From positions 248,001 to 312,000 of the forward strand of contig CANMUP010000004.1 in NCBI GenBank assembly GCA_947501105.1: a stretch of DNA of 64,000 nucleotides, in the 5' to 3' direction. Shown here in pieces: positions 37,042-45,996 of the stretch. The stretch's first letter is position 1. Each line of letters begins with the position of its first letter. The DNA comes from an uncultured Flaviramulus sp. GTDB taxonomy: Bacteria; Bacteroidota; Bacteroidia; Flavobacteriales; Flavobacteriaceae. Made by a program: the position numbers and the translations under genes. Below the pieces are notes generated by a model. It saw only the letters and a list, made by a program, of their open reading frames with translations, was not told where the DNA came from and did not search any database.

Positions 37042-37659
37042 ATGAGTTTAGTAAGATTAAACATAAAAGGCATATCATATAGTCAAACCCAAAATGGCGC
37101 TTATGCACTTATTTTAAATGAAGTTGATGGCGAGCGCAAACTCCCTATTGTAATTGGTGCTTTCGAGGCACAATCCATTGCTATAGCTTTAGAAAAAGAG
37201 ATTCGTCCACCACGTCCTTTAACTCACGATTTGTTTAAAAATTTTGCCGATAGATTTGATGTTGTTGTAAAGCAAGTGATTATTCACAAATTGGTTGATG
37301 GTGTTTTTTACTCTAGTTTAATTTGCGAACGCGATAAAATTGAAGAGATTATTGATGCTAGAACCAGTGATGCTATTGCTTTAGCACTTCGTTTTGATGC
37401 ACCAATTTTTACTTATAAAAATATCCTTGATAAAGCAGGTATTTATTTAAAAGTGAATCCTAAAAAAGAAGATGAAGACGAACTTCAAGATAGCATTTTA
37501 GTTGATGATTTATTAGCCAATGAATTAGAACCTAATGCGCCTCGCGAAAATTACAAAGGAAAAACCCTTGAAGAGCTTCACACGCTTTTAGATGAAGCCG
37601 TATCAAACGAAGATTACGAAGCTGCTGCTCATATTCGCGACGAAATTTCAAAACGCTAA
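37042..37659 (+). CDS. Bifunctional nuclease (BFN/DUF151) family protein with UVR motif
   Basis: A 205-residue protein. Residues 1-135 form the DUF151 domain (GERKLPIVIGAFEAQSIA, ARTSDAIALALRFDAPIF). The C-terminus (about 168-205) is a UvrB/UvrC-type helical hairpin (LEELHTLLDEAVSNEDYEAAAHIRDEI). Plant homologues have been reported to have nuclease activity; the bacterial role is not clear. The nucleoside transporter follows 14 bases later, probably in the same transcript. Confidence 0.88.
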   Translation: MSLVRLNIKGISYSQTQNGAYALILNEVDGERKLPIVIGAFEAQSIAIALEKEIRPPRPLTHDLFKNFADRFDVVVKQVIIHKLVDGVFYSSLICERDKIEEIIDARTSDAIALALRFDAPIFTYKNILDKAGIYLKVNPKKEDEDELQDSILVDDLLANELEPNAPRENYKGKTLEELHTLLDEAVSNEDYEAAAHIRDEISKR

Positions 37660-37673
37660 CCTAATACATATCT

Positions 37674-39221
37674 ATGAAATCTTTTTTTTTGTCTTTAGTT
37701 GCTGTTTTTTTCTTATTTACATCTACACTAATAGCACAAGAAACAGACAAAAATAAGCATACAGATACTATTACGAATACTTCTCAAACGCTTGTAATAG
37801 CACCAAATACTTCAACTGATTCTATACAAATAGCAGAAGAAACTGTTGAATCTGTTGATCAAAATCAACCAGTTGTTTCAAACACAGGTGAAACAGAAAA
37901 CTCTATTATTCCAAGCCAAGGTTTTTCATTAAACAGTTTATGGCGTGGTGTTTTAGGAATGATTACTTTAGTATTTGTAGCCTTTTTATTTAGTAGTAAT
38001 AGAAAAGCTATTAATTGGAAAATTGTAGGTATTGGTTTAGCATTTCAATTATTAATTGCAGTTGGTGTTTTAAAAGTTGAATTTATTAAAGATATTTTTG
38101 AATTTATTGGAAAAGGTTTTGTAAAAGTACTAGACTTTACACAATCTGGAAGCGAATTCCTTTTTAAAGGTTTAATTTCTGACATGGATACTTTTGGGTT
38201 TATTTTTGCTTTTCAAGTATTACCAACTATTATATTCTTTTCAGCCTTAACATCTGTTTTATTTTATTTTGGGATTATTCAAAAAGTAGTGAAGGCATTT
38301 GGATGGTTATTATCTAAACTATTAAAAATATCAGGAGCTGAAAGCTTAAGTATTGCTGGTAATGTTTTTTTAGGCCAAACAGAAGCGCCTTTATTGATTA
38401 AGGCTTATTTAGAAAAAATGAATAAGTCCGAAATGCTTTTAGTAATGATTGGCGGTATGGCCACCGTTGCAGGCGCTGTATTAGCAGCCTATATTGGATT
38501 TCTTGGTGGTGATGATTCTGCTTTAAGATTATTTTATGCGAAGCATTTATTAGCAGCATCGGTTATGGCAGCTCCTGGGGCTATTGTTATTTCAAAAATA
38601 TTATATCCGCAAACAGAAGATGTAAATACAGATGTAACTGTTTCTCAAGATAAGATAGGCTCTAATATTCTTGATGCCATAGCCAATGGTACTACAGAAG
38701 GTTTAAAACTTGCTGTAAACGTAGGTGCAATGCTACTTGTTTTTATGGCTTTTATCGCTATGATTAATTATGGTCTTCTTAAGATAGGTTATTATTCAGG
38801 CTTTAATGATTGGGTAGCAGCTAATACATCATACGACAACTTATCTCTAGAGCTAATATTAGGCTATGTTTTTGCTCCTTTAATGTGGCTCATTGGAGTT
38901 GCTAAAGAAGATATAGCTTTAATGGGACAGCTTCTTGGCATTAAACTAGCCGCTAGTGAATTCGTTGGTTATATTCAATTAGCAGATTTAAAAGACGTAG
39001 CATCTACAGCTCATTTAAAATATAATAAGTCTATAATTATGGCAACTTATATGCTTTGTGGCTTTGCAAATTTCGCTTCTATAGGCATTCAAATTGGAGG
39101 TATCGGCTCGTTAGCGCCAGGGCAACGTAAAACCTTATCTAAATTTGGCATGAAAGCCTTAATTGGTGGTACTATTGCATCTTTAATTTCGGCTACAATT
39201 GCTGGAATGATAATTGGTTAA
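37674..39221 (+). CDS. nupC: NupC/CNT-family nucleoside transporter with N-terminal exported extension
   Basis: A 515-residue protein. Residues 1-21 are a signal-like segment, then about 70 polar Ser/Thr/Glu-rich residues precede the concentrative nucleoside transporter body (from about 90; GNVFLGQTEAPLLIKAYL, and near the end LCGFANFASIGIQIGGIG). CNT proteins import nucleosides with Na+ or H+. The roughly 90-residue N-terminal part is extra compared with E. coli NupC (about 400 residues). Placed before thyA, it fits nucleotide salvage. Confidence 0.88.
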   Translation: MKSFFLSLVAVFFLFTSTLIAQETDKNKHTDTITNTSQTLVIAPNTSTDSIQIAEETVESVDQNQPVVSNTGETENSIIPSQGFSLNSLWRGVLGMITLVFVAFLFSSNRKAINWKIVGIGLAFQLLIAVGVLKVEFIKDIFEFIGKGFVKVLDFTQSGSEFLFKGLISDMDTFGFIFAFQVLPTIIFFSALTSVLFYFGIIQKVVKAFGWLLSKLLKISGAESLSIAGNVFLGQTEAPLLIKAYLEKMNKSEMLLVMIGGMATVAGAVLAAYIGFLGGDDSALRLFYAKHLLAASVMAAPGAIVISKILYPQTEDVNTDVTVSQDKIGSNILDAIANGTTEGLKLAVNVGAMLLVFMAFIAMINYGLLKIGYYSGFNDWVAANTSYDNLSLELILGYVFAPLMWLIGVAKEDIALMGQLLGIKLAASEFVGYIQLADLKDVASTAHLKYNKSIIMATYMLCGFANFASIGIQIGGIGSLAPGQRKTLSKFGMKALIGGTIASLISATIAGMIIG

Positions 39222-39290
39222 TAGTGATTTGTTACCAATAAATTACAAATATTCTGTTTAAAAAATTAGTTAATAACTTTTAAATAAAAC

Positions 39291-39327
39291 TAGGGATGAG
39301 TCGTAAAGATTCAACCCTATTTTTTTA
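39291..39327 (+). terminator. Probable terminator after nupC
   Basis: TAGGG (39291-39295) pairs with CCCTA (39315-39319), with extra pairing inside (TGA/TTCA), and is followed by TTTTTTTATTTTT. Confidence 0.6.
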
Positions 39328-39357
39328 TTTTTAAACTCTTGAAACTGAAATAAAAAA

Positions 39358-40182
39358 ATGAAGCAATATCACGATTTAGTAAAGCACGTTTTAGAAAACG
39401 GAAATGAAAAGGGAGATAGAACAGGAACTGGAACAAAAAGTGTTTTTGGGCATCAAATGCGTTTTGATTTAAGCGAAGGGTTCCCTATGGTTACCACGAA
39501 AAAACTTCACTTAAAATCTATCGTTTACGAATTACTTTGGTTTTTAAAAGGAGATACTAATATTGACTATTTAACTGAAAACGGTGTTAGAATTTGGAAT
39601 GACTGGGCAGATGAAAATGGTGATTTAGGTCCCGTTTATGGACACCAATGGCGTAACTGGAATAGTGATGAGATAGATCAAATTAAAGATGTTATTAACA
39701 CACTAAAAACCAATCCAAATAGTAGGAGAATGTTAGTTTCTGCTTGGAACCCTTCGGTGTTACCAGATACATCCAAAAGCTTTAGTGAAAATGTTGCAAA
39801 CGGTAAAGCTGCGTTACCACCTTGTCATGCATTCTTTCAGTTTTATGTAGCAGACGGAAAATTATCATGTCAACTCTATCAACGAAGTGCCGACATCTTT
39901 TTAGGCGTCCCTTTTAATATTGCAAGTTATGCGTTGTTTACCATGATGATGGCTCAAGTTTGTGGTTATCAAGCAGGAGAATTTATTCACACGTTTGGAG
40001 ATGCTCATATATACAGTAATCATTACGAGCAATTAGAATTACAATTATCTCGTGATTTAAGATCACTACCAAAAATGATATTAAATCCAGAAATAAAAGA
40101 TATTTTCGATTTTACTTTTGATGACTTCACTTTAGTAGATTATAATCCACACCCACATATAAAAGGTGTTGTAGCCGTATAA
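39358..40182 (+). CDS. thyA: Thymidylate synthase
   Basis: A 274-residue ThyA that methylates dUMP with methylene-tetrahydrofolate. Motifs: [17 protein letters not shown] at the N-terminus, catalytic C156 in [32 protein letters not shown], and the C-terminal [11 protein letters not shown] with a closing hydrophobic residue. The dihydrofolate it makes would be reduced by the DHFR encoded at 40840. Confidence 0.97.
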   Translation: MKQYHDLVKHVLENGNEKGDRTGTGTKSVFGHQMRFDLSEGFPMVTTKKLHLKSIVYELLWFLKGDTNIDYLTENGVRIWNDWADENGDLGPVYGHQWRNWNSDEIDQIKDVINTLKTNPNSRRMLVSAWNPSVLPDTSKSFSENVANGKAALPPCHAFFQFYVADGKLSCQLYQRSADIFLGVPFNIASYALFTMMMAQVCGYQAGEFIHTFGDAHIYSNHYEQLELQLSRDLRSLPKMILNPEIKDIFDFTFDDFTLVDYNPHPHIKGVVAV

Positions 40183-40184
40183 AA

Positions 40185-40215
40185 AAAGTGCTTTCAATTA
40201 AATTGAAAGCACTTT
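40185..40215. terminator. Strong bidirectional terminator between thyA and the E-set gene
   Basis: AAAGTGCTTTCAATT at 40185-40199 pairs exactly with 40201-40215. The genes on both sides converge on it. Confidence 0.88.
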
Positions 40216-40238
40216 GGTTTAGTTGATTTTGGATTTAA

Positions 40239-40535
40239 CTAAACGTTTAATACGCCATTTTCAGCAGATGCATAATCATTCCAAGCATAAGCATCAGCTT
40301 GCTCATCATTTATATAATTACCATCAACTAAGTATCTAAACTCGTAAGAGTTATCTTTTTCTAAGTTTAAAGCACCCTTAAAAGTACCATTCTTTAATTT
40401 TTTAAGCGATGTAGCTTTCGCATCCCATTCGTTAAAACTTCCTACAACAACTACTTCTTTTGCTTCTTCAGCAGGAACAGAAAAAGTAACTTTACATATA
40501 GGTTTGCTCTTTAAATATTGTTTTGTAATAGCCAT
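40239..40535 (-). CDS. Small isoamylase early-set (CBM48-like) protein
   Basis: A 98-residue, single-domain protein with the glycogen-binding E-set signature: VVVVGSFNEWDAKATSLKKL, GTFKGALNLEKDNSYEFRYLVDG and AWNDYASAENGV. Such domains bind alpha-glucans, usually attached to amylases or AMPK subunits; here the domain stands alone. The start at 40535 (MAITKQYLKSK) is preferred over 40562. A LacI-type palindrome lies in its upstream region. Confidence 0.85.
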   Translation of the reverse strand: MAITKQYLKSKPICKVTFSVPAEEAKEVVVVGSFNEWDAKATSLKKLKNGTFKGALNLEKDNSYEFRYLVDGNYINDEQADAYAWNDYASAENGVLNV

Positions 40536-40576
40536 AATTTTATTTTTTTGTTTGATTAACATTCTATTTTACAGGG

Positions 40577-40584
40577 CAAATTTA
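40577..40584 (-). promoter_or_regulatory. -7 element of the E-set gene
   Basis: TAAATTTG followed by C on the minus strand matches TAnnTTTG, 42 bases before the start codon. Confidence 0.45.
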
Positions 40585-40754
40585 TAAAACAATTATCCTT
40601 TTTTAATTTTTTAAAATGCTTTACATCAAAGAATTATCAATTTAATAATATGTCTTTACGTTAATTTAAAGTATTCGTTTTTTTTAACTAATAATTTACT
40701 GAAATGATAAAGAAATATTGATGCTTCATTAACTAAATTCTATTGATTTTAAGG

Positions 40755-40768
40755 CGAAAACGTTTTCG
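40755..40768. promoter_or_regulatory. Perfect palindrome CGAAAACGTTTTCG, LacI-family operator-like
   Basis: A 14-bp perfect palindrome with central CG. This is the form of many LacI/GalR-family operators (compare the PurR site with AAACGTTT). It sits between a glucan-binding-type protein gene and the DHFR fusion gene. No LacI-family gene is in the window. Confidence 0.5.
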
Positions 40769-40839
40769 TCTCTGAGGCTTAATTAATCTTTTAATAATAT
40801 TGCTAAAAGCTTTAACTTTACAATCATTATATTTTTGAT

Positions 40840-41772
40840 ATGTTCGGAAAGAAAAAACAAAAGCCACAAATAGACAAAGCTCAATTAGAGCTTATTGAAA
40901 ACGCACAAAAACGCATCAAACAAAAAAAGCGTTTATACATTCATTTTGTGATTTTTTTAATTGGAGCTATTTTTTTAATAGCCGCTAATACCGTTTTGGG
41001 TATTGGAAAAGATGTACAGTTTTTTGAGATCGATTGGTTTGTTTATGCCATCCTTTTATGGCTTTTCTTTTTTGTCTATCATGCTTTCAATGTATTTATT
41101 ACCCATAAATTTATGGGGAAAGCTTGGGAACAAAACCAGCTAGACAAACTAGTTGTAAAACAACAAGACCGTATTGATAAATTAAAAGAAGGTTTTGTAA
41201 AAGAAGAAACATTAATTGCGCAAAGCGAAGTTTATAACGAAACAACTTCAAAAGCTGAAAACATAAATTCTAATATCCAAAAACCAGAGCTTACCATTAT
41301 TGTAGCAGCCGGCGAAAACGATGCTATTGGTAAGGATAACAAACTCATTTGGCATTTAAGCGACGACTTAAAACGTTTTAAGAACTTAACCAATGGACAT
41401 CACATTATTATGGGGCGTAAAACTTTTGAGAGTTTCCCAAAACCACTACCTAATAGAACTCATGTGGTTATTTCAAGGCAACAGGACTACAAAGTCCCAA
41501 ATGGTGTAGTTCTTGTAAACTCATTAGAGGACGCCTTAGATGCAGCAAAAAACGATTTGCAACCATTTATAATTGGAGGTGGTGAAATTTACAAACAAGC
41601 CATGTTAATTGCCGATAAGATTGAGTTAACACGTGTGCATGAAAGTTTTGAAGCCGATACGTTTTTTCCAGAAATTGATGCTTCTGTTTGGAAAGAAACT
41701 ACCAATACCTTTCATAAAAAAGATGAAAACCATAAATATGAGTTCTCGTTTTTAACGTATGAAAGAGCATAG
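40840..41772 (+). CDS. folA: Membrane-anchored dihydrofolate reductase (2TM domain-DHFR fusion)
   Basis: A 310-residue fusion. Residues 1-115 form a 2TM domain: basic N-terminus, membrane helices at about 33-52 and 66-86, and a conserved FITHKFMGKAWEQ segment. After a polar linker, residues 149-310 are a complete DHFR: IIVAAGENDAIGKDNKLIWHL, acidic D175/D176 in SDDLKRFK, the MGRKTFESFP segment, IGGGEIYKQA and a C-terminal FLTYERA. It reduces dihydrofolate at the inner face of the membrane. Most DHFRs are soluble with about 160 residues, so the anchor is unusual. Confidence 0.93.
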   Translation: MFGKKKQKPQIDKAQLELIENAQKRIKQKKRLYIHFVIFLIGAIFLIAANTVLGIGKDVQFFEIDWFVYAILLWLFFFVYHAFNVFITHKFMGKAWEQNQLDKLVVKQQDRIDKLKEGFVKEETLIAQSEVYNETTSKAENINSNIQKPELTIIVAAGENDAIGKDNKLIWHLSDDLKRFKNLTNGHHIIMGRKTFESFPKPLPNRTHVVISRQQDYKVPNGVVLVNSLEDALDAAKNDLQPFIIGGGEIYKQAMLIADKIELTRVHESFEADTFFPEIDASVWKETTNTFHKKDENHKYEFSFLTYERA

Positions 41773-41885
41773 TTGAGTTTGACTTTGTAAAAATTTTCAG
41801 CTAACTTCGCTTAACGTTGTATATAAATCATTAAAACAGATTCATATCAGTAAAGTATTAGCGATAATTTGTCCAAAAAAATTAT
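41773..41885. other. Leader similar to that of the 30311 gene
   Basis: Shares TTGACTTTGTAAAAA-like, TTCG-TTAA-like and ATTAAAA-GATTCATAT blocks, in the same order and distance, with 30210-30285. It may be a conserved promoter/leader module of mobile small genes. Confidence 0.4.
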
Positions 41886-42722
41886 ATGAGAGAACAAATA
41901 TCAGTTAATAAAGCAATAAAAATAGGACATTTGATTGTGAATATCCCTGTATTCACTGCAATTATTGGATCTCCAGCTTTCGCTCTTTACTTATCAAAAC
42001 AAAATCTAATTCCAGGTTGGGGAATTGGAATCGCTTTCCTAATTGGTTTTGTATTAGCTTGGTTAATTTGGAGTTATATGATAACCAAATGGAGAATTTG
42101 GGCTTTTGAAAATGTTAGAAATGTTCACGAATTAAAGAAAAGAGCAATTCAAGAAAAGCTGATTTGGAATGACGGCAACATTTTTGAAAAAACTGAAATA
42201 AGGAATAGTGAAGACAAAATAAAACTCAGAAATCTTGAAAAGAAATTTGAAAAAGAAGACGAACATAAAGAAGATTATTCGCTTCCACCGAAAATAGAAA
42301 TTTTCTATTCCAAAGTTTATAGCTACTTTGAATTAGGCGTTTCTATTCTAATAATTGGAGTTGGGATTTACTTTTTACTTAAAGGAGAAACAAAAAGCTA
42401 TATTTTAGGCACAATAATGTCAGTAATTGGGCTTTATAGCTCTGCGAAAGAATTACGGAAAATATTTAACAACAAACCGTTGATTATAATTGACAACAAA
42501 GGGATTAAAACGAAAAATATTGGCTTTAGAAATTGGGCATCTATCAAAAATGAAGAAGTTATTCAAGAGGGTTATGGAAAATCTGCAAAATCATATTTGA
42601 CTTATTTTTACGATGAGGACGAATACGAAAAAATGAAAATTGACTCTCTAAATGTAACACATAGAGAATTAGAAAATATTATAAGAACATACAGAACACG
42701 AAACAATAAAAACAAACGCTAA
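41886..42722 (+). CDS. Membrane protein of unknown function
   Basis: A 278-residue protein with four predicted membrane helices (about 15-34, 43-63, 146-164 and 172-188) in two pairs around a charged cytoplasmic loop. The C-terminal domain (IIIDNKGIKTKNIGFRNWASIKNEE) resembles a small PH-like beta domain. I recognise no named family. Leader and tail mark it as a probable single-gene insert between housekeeping genes. Confidence 0.6.
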   Translation: MREQISVNKAIKIGHLIVNIPVFTAIIGSPAFALYLSKQNLIPGWGIGIAFLIGFVLAWLIWSYMITKWRIWAFENVRNVHELKKRAIQEKLIWNDGNIFEKTEIRNSEDKIKLRNLEKKFEKEDEHKEDYSLPPKIEIFYSKVYSYFELGVSILIIGVGIYFLLKGETKSYILGTIMSVIGLYSSAKELRKIFNNKPLIIIDNKGIKTKNIGFRNWASIKNEEVIQEGYGKSAKSYLTYFYDEDEYEKMKIDSLNVTHRELENIIRTYRTRNNKNKR

Positions 42723-42745
42723 CTAAGACTATAAATCCATTGCGG

Positions 42746-42768
42746 TTGAATTCCGATTAGGAATTCAA
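42746..42768. repeat. Hairpin TTGAATTCC-GATTA-GGAATTCAA after the 41886 gene
   Basis: A perfect 9-bp stem in the non-coding tail of the gene; no T-run follows, so it does not look like an ordinary terminator. Confidence 0.6.
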
Positions 42769-42904
42769 CACAAGTTTGCTATCTTTCGGTTACGGAGGAA
42801 AGAATTTTACAGGTTTTTCTGCAACGAAATCATAGCAAAAATCGTCAAACTAACCTTAAAAAATTCTTTTCCATCACCTCTTCTATTTTCCGTAATTTCG
42901 CAAC

Positions 42905-44461
42905 ATGGTAAAAGAAATTCAACTTCGTATATCTCTTAAAGAAGAAGAACGCTGCGATATACTTGTTATAAAATCAGCACAAGCTTTAAATATTGATAAA
43001 AAAGATATAACTGGAGTTAAAGTATTACGTAAATCTATTGATGCACGTAAACCAAAAATAATTTTCAACTATAAAGTTGCGGTTTACATTAAAGAAGCTT
43101 TACCAAAAAATTCAGAATATCAATTCAATTATGAAGATGTCTCAAAAGCTAAACCCATTCATATTATTGGGTTTGGTCCTGCAGGCATGTATGCCGCTTT
43201 GCGTTGTATAGAACTTGGCTTTAAGCCCATTGTTTTAGAACGCGGAAAAAATGTGCAAGACCGTCGCAGAGATTTAAAAGCCATAAATCAGGATCATTTT
43301 GTAAACGAAGATTCTAATTACTGTTTTGGCGAAGGTGGCGCTGGAACTTATAGCGATGGTAAATTATATACGCGAAGTTTAAAACGTGGTGATGTACGAC
43401 GTATTTTTGAAAACTTGGTGTTTCATGGTGCTACCGATCAGATTTTAGTGGATGCACATCCGCATATTGGAACCAACAAATTACCTAAAGTGGTTCAGAA
43501 TATTCGAGAAACCATTTTAAATTATGGTGGCGAAATTCATTTTGAAACGCGTGTTGTCGATTTTACTATAAAAAACAACAAAATACAAGCTATTCAATTG
43601 CTAAATGGTGATGAAATGATAGTAAGTAGAGTCATTTTGGCAACAGGTCATTCGGCTCGAGATATTTATTATTTACTACATAAAAAACAAATCGCCTTAC
43701 AAGTAAAATCATTCGCTATGGGTGTTCGTGTGGAACATCCGCAACATATTATAGATTCTATTCAATACCACTGCTCTGGCAAACGCCACGATTTGCTTCC
43801 TGCGGCTTCTTATGGATTAGTACAGCAAGTAAACGAGCGTGGTGTATATTCCTTTTGTATGTGTCCTGGCGGATTTATAGTGCCTGCGGCTACTGCAAAT
43901 GGCGAGGTGGTTGTTAATGGCATGTCGCCATCAAAACGAAATAATTTATATGCAAATTCTGGTATTGTAGTTGAAATTAATGCCGAACAAGATTTACGAA
44001 AATACGAGCAATTTGGAGTTTTAAAAGGGTTAGAATATCAGAAGAATTTAGAAAAATTAGCTTTTACGGCTGGTGGAAGAAGTCAGGTTGCTCCAGCGCA
44101 ACGTTTAACTGATTTTGTTGAAGGAAATTTGTCAAATAATTTGAATCCCACATCGTATCAGCCAGGACTAAAATCAGCTCCATTACATTCTTTATTACCA
44201 AAATTAATAGGTAGCAGATTAAGAAAAGGTTTTGAAGCTTTTGGAAGAAAAATGAAAGGTTACTATACCGAAGAAGCCAATATTGTTGGTGTAGAGTCTA
44301 GAACCTCATCGCCTGTAAATATTCCGCGAAAGGATAACTTAGAACATACAGAGGTACAAGGTCTCTTTCCATGCGGAGAAGGCGGTGGTTACGCCGGCGG
44401 TATTGTTTCTGCTGCTATGGATGGTGAACGTTGTGCAGAAGCTGCCTCTCAAAATTTGTAA
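42905..44461 (+). CDS. FAD-dependent oxidoreductase of the COG2509 type
   Basis: A 518-residue flavoprotein. An N-terminal region of about 80 residues precedes the FAD dinucleotide-binding loop IGFGPAGMYAAL (about 93-104). FGEGGAGTYSDGKL, ARDIYYLLHK, GVRVEHPQ and the C-terminal FPCGEGGGYAGGIVSAAMDG are characteristic of uncharacterised FAD-dependent dehydrogenases in this group. Substrate unknown. It is followed by an acetyltransferase gene 43 bases away. Confidence 0.88.
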   Translation: MVKEIQLRISLKEEERCDILVIKSAQALNIDKKDITGVKVLRKSIDARKPKIIFNYKVAVYIKEALPKNSEYQFNYEDVSKAKPIHIIGFGPAGMYAALRCIELGFKPIVLERGKNVQDRRRDLKAINQDHFVNEDSNYCFGEGGAGTYSDGKLYTRSLKRGDVRRIFENLVFHGATDQILVDAHPHIGTNKLPKVVQNIRETILNYGGEIHFETRVVDFTIKNNKIQAIQLLNGDEMIVSRVILATGHSARDIYYLLHKKQIALQVKSFAMGVRVEHPQHIIDSIQYHCSGKRHDLLPAASYGLVQQVNERGVYSFCMCPGGFIVPAATANGEVVVNGMSPSKRNNLYANSGIVVEINAEQDLRKYEQFGVLKGLEYQKNLEKLAFTAGGRSQVAPAQRLTDFVEGNLSNNLNPTSYQPGLKSAPLHSLLPKLIGSRLRKGFEAFGRKMKGYYTEEANIVGVESRTSSPVNIPRKDNLEHTEVQGLFPCGEGGGYAGGIVSAAMDGERCAEAASQNL

Positions 44462-44504
44462 TTTTCACTATCTTAATCCTCTTTATTAATAATAAATCCC
44501 AATT

Positions 44505-45065
44505 ATGACAGAAAAAGAAAAAATGATTGCTGGAAAATTATACAAACCTTCGGATGAAGAACTTTCAAAAGACAGATACAATGCCAGGTTATTATTGAAT
44601 ACTATAAATACACTAAGTGCAAAAGATGAAGAAAAACGAAATACGGCAATTCGACAACTTATTGAAAATATCGATGAAAGTCTGTATATAGAACCTCCTT
44701 TTTTCTGTGAATATGGCTATAATATTAAAGGTGGTAAAAATCTATATATGAATTTTAATTGCTGCATCTTAGATATATCCACAGTTACTTTTGGAGATAA
44801 CGTTATGCTAGCACCTAATGTACAAATCTATACTGCAACTCATCCTTTAAAAGCTAAAGAACGAAATAGTGGCTTAGAGTTTGGCAAACCTATTGTTATT
44901 GGCAATAGTGTATGGATTGGCGGCAACAGCACCATTTGTCCTGGTGTAACTTTAGGCAATAATGTTGTAATTGGCGCAGGCTCTGTAGTAACTAAAAGCT
45001 TCCCAGATAATGTAGTTATTGCTGGTAACCCAGCAAAAATTATTAAAACCATTGATAATAGTTAA
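44505..45065 (+). CDS. maa: Maltose O-acetyltransferase-type sugar acetyltransferase
   Basis: A 186-residue left-handed beta-helix enzyme. It has the N-terminal Mac domain (KMIAGKLYKPSDEELSKDR) and hexapeptide repeats with the catalytic-histidine segment TATHPLKAKER. The C-terminal coil is VVIGAGSVVTKSFPDNVVIAGNPAKII. It transfers acetyl from acetyl-CoA to a sugar; maltose or another acceptor is possible. The fabD promoter overlaps its last codons. Confidence 0.88.
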   Translation: MTEKEKMIAGKLYKPSDEELSKDRYNARLLLNTINTLSAKDEEKRNTAIRQLIENIDESLYIEPPFFCEYGYNIKGGKNLYMNFNCCILDISTVTFGDNVMLAPNVQIYTATHPLKAKERNSGLEFGKPIVIGNSVWIGGNSTICPGVTLGNNVVIGAGSVVTKSFPDNVVIAGNPAKIIKTIDNS

Positions 45066-45080
45066 TAATTCCTATTTTTG
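45052..45080 (+). promoter_or_regulatory. Bacteroidota-type promoter of fabD
   Basis: TTG at 45052-45054, 18 bases, then TATTTTTG (45073-45080) followed by C: a full match to the TTG/TAnnTTTG plan. The start codon at 45103 leaves a leader of about 18 bases. Confidence 0.7.
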
Positions 45081-45102
45081 CATCATTAAATTTTAAAACA
45101 AC

Positions 45103-45996
45103 ATGAACGCATATATATTTCCAGGTCAAGGCGCACAATTCTCAGGAATGGGTTTAGACTTATATGAAAACTCTCCTTTAGCTCAAGAATTATTTGAACA
45201 AGCCAATGACATTCTTGATTTCCACATAACAGATATTATGTTTGAAGGATCTGCTGAAGCCCTTAAAGAAACCCAAGTTACACAACCAGCTATATTTTTA
45301 CACTCAGTAATTTTAGCTAAAACTTTAGGTGATAGTTTTAAACCAAATATGGTAGCAGGACATTCTTTAGGTGAATTTTCTGCATTAGTTGCAAACGGTA
45401 GTTTAAACTTTGAAGACGGTTTAAAATTAGTATCTCAACGTGCTTTAGCCATGCAAAAAGCTTGCGAAATTCAACCTAGCACTATGGCCGCTGTTTTAGG
45501 TTTAGATGATGATATAGTTGAAAAAATATGCACCATAACAGAAGGGGTCGTAGTCGCAGCAAATTATAACTGCCCAGGCCAGCTAGTCATTTCTGGAGAA
45601 GTTGAAGCTATTAACAGAGCTTGTGAAGCTTTAAAAGAAGAAGGTGCACGACGTGCTTTAGTTTTACCAGTAGGAGGCGCATTTCATTCACCATTAATGG
45701 AACCAGCTCGCGAAGAATTAGCAGCTGCAATTGAAAACACAACATTTAGCAAGCCTAACTGTCCTATTTATCAAAATGTAACTGCCAATGCTGTGGTTAA
45801 TGAAGATGAAATAAAAGCTAACTTAATTTCACAACTTACAGCTCCAGTAAAATGGACACAATCCGTTCAGCAAATGATTGCTGATGGTGCTACTTTATTT
45901 ACTGAAGTTGGCCCAGGTAAAGTTTTACAAGGTTTAGTGAAAAAGATAAATAGAGAATCTCAAACAGCCTCTGCAACCTTTGAAAGTAATTTATAG
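45103..45996 (+). CDS. fabD: Malonyl-CoA:ACP transacylase
   Basis: A 297-residue FabD loading malonyl groups onto acyl carrier protein for fatty-acid synthesis. Motifs: FPGQGAQFSGMGLDL at the N-terminus, nucleophile S88 in GHSLGEFSALVANG, catalytic H195 in GGAFHSPLMEPA, and the C-terminal EVGPGKVLQGLVKKI. The stop is directly followed by the lspA start codon. Confidence 0.97.
   Translation: MNAYIFPGQGAQFSGMGLDLYENSPLAQELFEQANDILDFHITDIMFEGSAEALKETQVTQPAIFLHSVILAKTLGDSFKPNMVAGHSLGEFSALVANGSLNFEDGLKLVSQRALAMQKACEIQPSTMAAVLGLDDDIVEKICTITEGVVVAANYNCPGQLVISGEVEAINRACEALKEEGARRALVLPVGGAFHSPLMEPAREELAAAIENTTFSKPNCPIYQNVTANAVVNEDEIKANLISQLTAPVKWTQSVQQMIADGATLFTEVGPGKVLQGLVKKINRESQTASATFESNL

Larger units (their letters stand above)
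40536..40839. other. Divergent intergenic region of about 300 bases
   Basis: No gene is seen. It holds a minus-strand -7 element TAAATTTG (40584-40577), the palindrome at 40755-40768 and a plus-strand TATTTTTG (40830-40837) two bases before the ATG of the 2TM-DHFR gene. Confidence 0.6.

Noticed and set aside
30188-42904. An integron with gene cassettes
   Set aside because: No integrase, no array and no clear attC core sites; only similar leaders and hairpin tails at two distant single genes.
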